From: Ciona intestinalis
Taxonomy: Eukaryota; Chordata; Ascidiacea; Phlebobranchia; Cionidae
Assembly: GCF_000224145.3 (NCBI RefSeq)
Contig: NC_020166.2
Span: 5,171,968 to 5,235,967 of the forward strand
Length of the DNA: 64,000 nucleotides
Direction: 5' to 3'
The notes under the pieces were generated by a model. The model saw nothing but the letters and a program-made list of their open reading frames with translations. It did not search any database and had not been told where the DNA came from. A program made the position numbers and the translations under genes. Position 1 is the first letter of the stretch; each line of letters begins with the position of its first letter. Shown in pieces: positions 58,787 to 64,000 of this stretch.

Positions 58787-61700
58787 ATGTCGATGATAGA
58801 TAAAATGTCAATCATGGGAATTCGGGCATTTGGTCCTGATGATAGAGATCAACAAGTCATTCGATTTCAACATCCACTTACATTATTAGTTGGACCAAAT
58901 GGAGCAGGAAAAACAGTAAGACTAAGATATATATTTATTTGATAAGATATTTATTTATTTCAGGGTGGGGTAAGATTTTAATGTTTTCATTTTATTTTGC
59001 TTGTTTAATTTTGTGTTAAACGATGAATATATTTATAAATATGGAATTTAGTTGCTAATGGTATTCAATCTTACCCCATACTATATATGTTAGCTGATTT
59101 ATGTAAGCTGATTTATTTAATGCAGTGCATTCCAAAGATTTTTTATTTTACCTAGGGGAGGATGTAAGGTCCTACTCTGTTGTATGCCTAGCGTGTAGGG
59201 GCCTGGGATTTAGGCCAGGGTCATTAGTGACTACAGGGTTAAAGCAATGTTGGTAAAGTGTCTTACCTAAGTACGCATACACTGTCAATGTGTCATCATA
59301 ACTGAAGAATGATGGGTTCGATGCTAAATAGTGCACAAAACAAGGTGTAACCAACACTGATCGACTAGACTATAATATAATCTGGAATTGAAATGGTATT
59401 TTAGAAATGCGTAAACAAATATATTTATCTGTTTATTGAGCACTATGCACTATTATATAAAACTTTTGAAAAGTTTCTTATTTTGGCATATAACTTCCAG
59501 ACAATCATTGAGTGTTTAAAATACGCCACGACTGGTGATCAACCACAAAACACAAAGGGAGGAGCATTTGTACATGACCCTAAATTTGCAAATGAAACTG
59601 AAATAAAAGCTAAGGTATGAAGAGTTGAAATGTATTGATGTATATTATAATATAGTTCTCCTACCTGATGTGCCATGCTCTGTGCAAATAGAAAATAGTC
59701 ATTACTTGAAACAGCCAGCTTAATTTAGCTTTAAGAAGCCAGACACAAGACTTTTAAAAACTTTCCTGCTTTGTTTTGGAAAAAAAATCACGACTGGTGT
59801 TTAATTAGTATAATTAAAATATATTTTTTTCTTTTAAAAAAACAAATGTTTAAAACCATGTTCTGTGTGTTGATTATGGGATTCATGTTTTGCTAGGTAC
59901 GCTTACAGTGTCGTAATGTACAAGGTCACCTGATACAGGTGGAAAGAAGTATGATGGCGATTCAAAAAGCTTCAAGTATTCAGTTTAAAACATTGGATGG
60001 CGTGTTAAGCAAGAAAAGGTATAACATTAACTAAAACTTTACACCTTTGACCTCTCTCAGACTCTCACAACTTATTTATAAGTTGTAGTTTTAGATTAAC
60101 CTGTTTGTCAGGTATACCAAAGCTCCTCACAATAACACAGTCCATTGTGAGAATTGAAAGTCTTATTAGTGGAAAACACATAATTTGATCAACAAACATT
60201 GACCTTTATTCCAACATACTCGGCCTTTTCAGATAGATTAAAACTGGTACCAGTTACCACCCTCAACAATACATCAAACAAAATAATAACGTCTACTGCA
60301 CCTACTATGATTGCTTAACTTAATACTGACTGGCGGCTGCAATATTTTGAGTTAGGTTTAAATACCAAAGCTGCTTATACGTTTGGAAACAATGGCTTGT
60401 CCATAATCTTTTTGACCATTTGCTATCTATCCACAGTAGTTGCTATTCAAAAAATGATCAAATATGCAAATTATAAAACAATGATGGCTAGAAACTGTGA
60501 TAAAATAAAAGATTTAAAGATGTTCAGTAGACATTCTAAACATCGCTAATAGGGGGCATATTTAAAAACGTACAAAATCACTGCAATCACACCAGCGAAA
60601 AACACAAACTACGTTCTTGCTTTTAGAGAAAGTTCTGATTAACCACTGTACTAACTATCTATATTTTTATGCCTTTTTTGCAAAACAATTTGATACAGAA
60701 ATGATGAAGTCGTTCATCTTACTTCAAAATGTGCTGAACTTAACAAACAAATGGTTGAAGAGCTTGGTGTGTCGAAAGCTGTGTTGGAACACGTCATATT
60801 TTGTCATCAGGAGGAATCGAACTGGCCACTAAGTGAAGGGAAATCTGTAAAACAGAAGTTTGACGACATATTTGCTGCAACAAGGTTGATCTTTAGTTTT
60901 TAAGTTTGTATTTATGTTTGAATATTTTTCTACCATGCAGAAAGTTTAGAGCCGATTTGGGGTGTTAAAATTTTTTTTTAATTTTGTAGAATAAAAATTG
61001 TTATTTGTTTGAATCACCGCTTTATCTGTCATGACAGCGCGTGTAGGCTTGCTGTATTCTGCACAACAGCTAAAATCTGGGTTTAATTAATTAATTGTTA
61101 AATTTGATAGATCTTTTTTAAATGAATTGTGCTTGTAGCAACAGCAGTAATACAATATATAATAGCTCAAATATAATAATATTATTGTAAATTAGGGGTT
61201 TTTGTTACAAGAAAAACATTTATGTTTTCATTTTGCAGGTACATAAAGGCGTTAGAAGAAATACGTAAAGTACAAAAAAGTCAAAAAGCCGACTTACGAG
61301 ATAATAAAGTTGAATCGACACATTTAAAAGTACATTGTGAGGGGGCTGCTGAAAAAAGAAGAAATCTGCAGGTTTAATTTTGATTCAATAAAAGTTTGAG
61401 GTAGTAATATCATAAATATGGTAGAAGGATTACGAAACAATAACTGTTTTATTACTCATTTAGATTTGTTCCTATCGTTTAAAATAACAATATAAATAAA
61501 AGACAGCAATACAACTATAAATGTCATACCTCAAATACATGTAGTAAAAGTCTTCTGTATAATATTTTTTTTGTACCAATGTTTCGATATTCTATTCAGC
61601 TTCAGTGCGGTAACTGTGACATTGTGTGACGTCAGCACCAAAAAGCACCACCACACTGTATTGAGCTCTAAATATGTATATTATATATATATGTATGTAT

Positions 61701-63789
61701 ATCATGTGGACTTATAGTTTGGGTCTGTCCAAAAAATTCCGTTAATGCAAATGTTTCCAGATAGTTTACAGGTTAGAATATTTTAAAAGAAAATTAATTC
61801 TTAGACAACAGAGACAAAGTTGCAAGCTTCAAAAGTCAGTGTAGAAAAAATTACTCAACAAATAAAACCGCTTGAAACTCATATTATTGAGTTACGAGGA
61901 AAGCAATCAAAAATTGAAGTTATGAGTGGCCAGGTGGAGGCGACAAAGAGTCGTCTGCAACAAATGCTGGACGATGAGAAAAAATTAAAATCGAGAATCA
62001 AAAACACTTTCCATGTGAGTAAATTTACAAATGAAATTTATATAATCTGGTTAAAATAACTAAACAAACTAGATTATATGTGTGTGTATCATAGCCTATA
62101 TTTTACTATTGTTATATTAAACACTTAGATATTTTTTATAAATATCATATATATAATTTTAAAAAAGTATATATAATTAAAAAAAAAACTGACAGTTTAG
62201 ACAACTTAAAAGTGACCACTAGGTTGGAGTAGTTTTTGTCAAGTGTCTTTCCACGCATGCAATCACAAAGTTATTAGCAATGAACCTTGAACCTGGGTTA
62301 AAGGCTTGCCAACCAAAGTGCTTAGCGGCAGACTCTCATAAATACCATATAACAGCCAAATCCTGCATCAAACATAGGTTAACATTACACCATATATGAA
62401 TATGTGTTTGTTTTATATTGCAGGGAACTGATGAACAACTTGCTCAACTTCAAAATGATCAGGAAAAGATTGTGGATAGGAAACGAAGCCAACAACTTGA
62501 TTGTGAACGTCAACTCCAACCTTTGGAGGAACAGATTAATGATTTTTCAAAACAGAAAATGAAATATTCAGTTGAACAAGGTAGAGCAGTTACTGCTTGG
62601 TAACGCATCAATGGTATTTAAACAAAATGTTTATAATTCATCAAACCTTACGTGGCAGGGCAACGACAGCTTTTATAACATAGGTGACCTATTATAGGTT
62701 TAAAAGTGAAGTATTCTATTTTATAGGTTATGCTCTCCTGTGAGTTACCATGTGTCCATGTACATATAAAAACATTTTAAGTTAAGCTTGTGGCTGATAA
62801 CTTGGACAACCCATAATTTGATTACTAAGTTGGAGGAATGTTTAAAGAATTTATTTATTCAGGTAAATTACAGCAAGTTGTTAAAAATGCGGAGGAACAA
62901 AGAAAACATCGCGATGAACTGATCCGTGGTTCGAGTGAGGAATACAACATCAGTCTTCCTTATATTGGGAGTGACTTGTCTTCTCAGGAAGCTACAACAT
63001 TTCTTCATTTATTCCAAACACATGCAGATAGTGAAGAAAATAAGTTGCAAAGTTTAAAGGTATGTTTACGCTAACAATTTGTTGTTTTGGTCAAATAAGT
63101 AATACATTCTGGAATTTTTGTTATGCTGCATATGACCATATGACCCATAAGACCTCACACATTAGATTAGGTTGCTTTTTGTCAATTAAGGTTAATGCAA
63201 ACCAATGTGATTTAATAGGTGTAAAAAAAATAAATAATCACTAAAACTGGTCACAGTGGTCAGTGCTTAACTTACCCTCATCTAGCAGGAACTTAAAGTT
63301 ATAACACTGATGTAATATTGTGCACCATGCATAATGACTTCACATTTTACTCTTAAAATTTGGCATTTCCACGTCCGGTGCCATGGTACACTAGTTAGCG
63401 CATCTGCCTCTAACCTGGAAGTCAAGACTCATTGCTGCTACCATTGTAGGAACATGTGTGCTTGGACAAGATGCTTACCGGCAATTTCTCCAACCAAGTA
63501 GTCACTATTTTTTTCCAATTTTTCAGCCATATAGAAAAAACATCACATGATAACTTATAAGGTGGCTCGTGTTGTGGTGAAACAGAACAGCCAAGTTATA
63601 AAAAATGTCATTTCCTACCACGCAAGAATAAAGCAAGTTACAAAATTTTATTTTCAGATCCGACTTGATGGTGAGCAGAATAAAGTTGAAGAAAGTTATC
63701 AAGAAAGTTGGCAAATGAAAGTTGAACTTGAAGAAGGAAATAAACATTTGAAGAAGAATCTTATGGAGTTAAAGGAGAAGAAAGCTCGG
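58787..63789 (+). CDS. RAD50: RAD50 double-strand break repair protein, N-terminal 460 codons
   Basis: Nine exons: 58787-58915, 59501-59614, 59897-60018, 60699-60884, 61239-61371, 61805-62014, 62424-62580, 62863-63059, 63658-63789. They total 1380 nt, in phase, and the gene runs past the right edge (RAD50 is usually about 1300 residues). RAD50 is the SMC-like ATPase of the MRE11-RAD50-NBS1 complex that tethers and processes DNA ends. Visible are [11 protein letters not shown], the Walker [19 protein letters not shown] (split between exons 1 and 2), GGAFVHDPK, the Q-loop [15 protein letters not shown] and the start of the first long coiled coil ([14 protein letters not shown] onward, [19 protein letters not shown]). 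The zinc hook and Walker B lie outside the window. Introns carry four SINE pieces and one MITE-like copy. Confidence 0.95.
58962..59092. repeat. MITE-like repeat in RAD50 intron 1
   Basis: The left end is TCAGGGTGGGGTAAGATTTT and the right end is ATTCAATCTTACCCCATACT. The interior is shortened. Confidence 0.7.
59165..59350 (-). repeat. SINE copy in RAD50 intron 1
   Basis: The reverse complement shows TTAGGTAAGACACTTTACCA and CCCTGTAGTCACTAATGACC, matching the CTTGGGCAAGACAC and GTGGTCACTAATGG body of the family. Confidence 0.55.
62205..62350 (-). repeat. SINE 5' part in RAD50 intron 6
   Basis: The reverse complement reads GCTAAGCACTTTGGTTGGCA, CCCAGGTTCAAGGTTCATTG (B-box-like) and CTCCAACCTAGTGGTCAC. 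Confidence 0.6.
62650..62830 (-). repeat. SINE 3' part in RAD50 intron 7
   Basis: It contains the inverse of the GTTGTCCAAATTATCAGCC segment (GATAACTTGGACAACCCATA) and a diverged 3' region. Confidence 0.5.
63375..63645 (+). repeat. Full-length SINE ending at a RAD50 splice acceptor
   Basis: It starts CCGGTGCCATGGTACACTAG and has GTCAAGACTCATTGCTGCTA, GTGTGCTTGGACAAGATGCT, CAGCCATATAGAAAAAACAT and AATAAAGCAAGTTACA. The pyrimidine tract and AG of RAD50 exon 9 (63658) follow within 15 bp. Confidence 0.75.
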
Positions 63790-63954
63790 GTAAGAAAAGT
63801 TTTCAACATTATGCATTCAACCTTTAACAAAATTATGCATTCAACATTGTTTGCAGGCTTTATTTTTTCTCTTCGTTTGAAATGCAAGGCCAAGAAAAAC
63901 TTGTAATCTGATGCTGCCATGCATTTTCTATAACCTCTAAAAAATCTCTTTACT

Positions 63955-63982
63955 TTTCAGATTTATATTGGTTTTTAATAAA
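63955..63982 (+). promoter_or_regulatory. Acceptor, stop and AATAAA after RAD50 exon 9
   Basis: The strong acceptor TCTCTTTACTTTTCAG ends at 63960. In the phase left by exon 9 the sequence reads IYIGF and then TAA (63976-63978), which overlaps AATAAA (63977-63982). It could be a terminal exon giving a truncated RAD50, or a cryptic site with the true exon 10 outside the window. Confidence 0.3.
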
Positions 63983-64000
63983 GATTATATAGGTTTATTG

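Overview
The window looks like a piece of an ascidian (tunicate) nuclear genome, most probably Ciona. It is AT-rich, has compact multi-exon genes with GT-AG introns, carries one short interspersed repeat with ends like GTGGGGTAAGATGGGACA many times over, and has tRNA-like SINEs ending in ATTCATTC. The species call is inference from repeat style and gene content. There are two 50-N assembly gaps, at 54300-54349 and 56072-56121. Gene models were built by hand: every exon junction was checked for GT/AG sites and reading phase, and gene spans below include introns.

Left half (1-26.9 kb), minus strand: a LIM-domain gene starts at 26883 and is followed through four phase-compatible exons to the first zinc finger of a LIM domain (16355). 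A 33-nt microexon at 3685-3653 supplies the next LIM cysteine, and an exon at 2156-1784 gives a basic C-terminus. A separate 1.1-kb exon (8140-6997) with four RRxS sites can also splice to the microexon. A large intron holds an intact retrotransposon ORF1-like reading frame (19740-19048).

Middle (32.2-42.4 kb), plus strand: a complete 16-exon gene for a predicted secreted protein of 811 residues. It has a signal peptide, three four-cysteine EGF-like modules, acidic Ser-Gly stretches like glycosaminoglycan attachment sites, and a jelly-roll domain resembling heparin-lyase/PL20-type polysaccharide lyases. This is the most interesting locus in the window.

Right part: a complete SLC25A33/36-type mitochondrial carrier (minus, 46.2-44.3 kb); a complete ASTE1-like XPG-family gene (plus, 49.25-52.95 kb); a damaged L1/Tx1-like LINE interrupted by a gap (53.2-55.4 kb); a long terminal-inverted-repeat element with GC-rich repeated motifs (55.5-56.8 kb); an intronless GET3/ASNA1 gene (57.39-58.43 kb); and the first nine exons of RAD50 (58.79 kb to the edge). 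SINE and MITE-like copies fill most introns and spacers. Two of the SINEs lie directly against 3' splice sites. The genes do not form one pathway: they cover extracellular matrix, mitochondrial nucleotide transport, tail-anchored protein targeting and DNA break repair.
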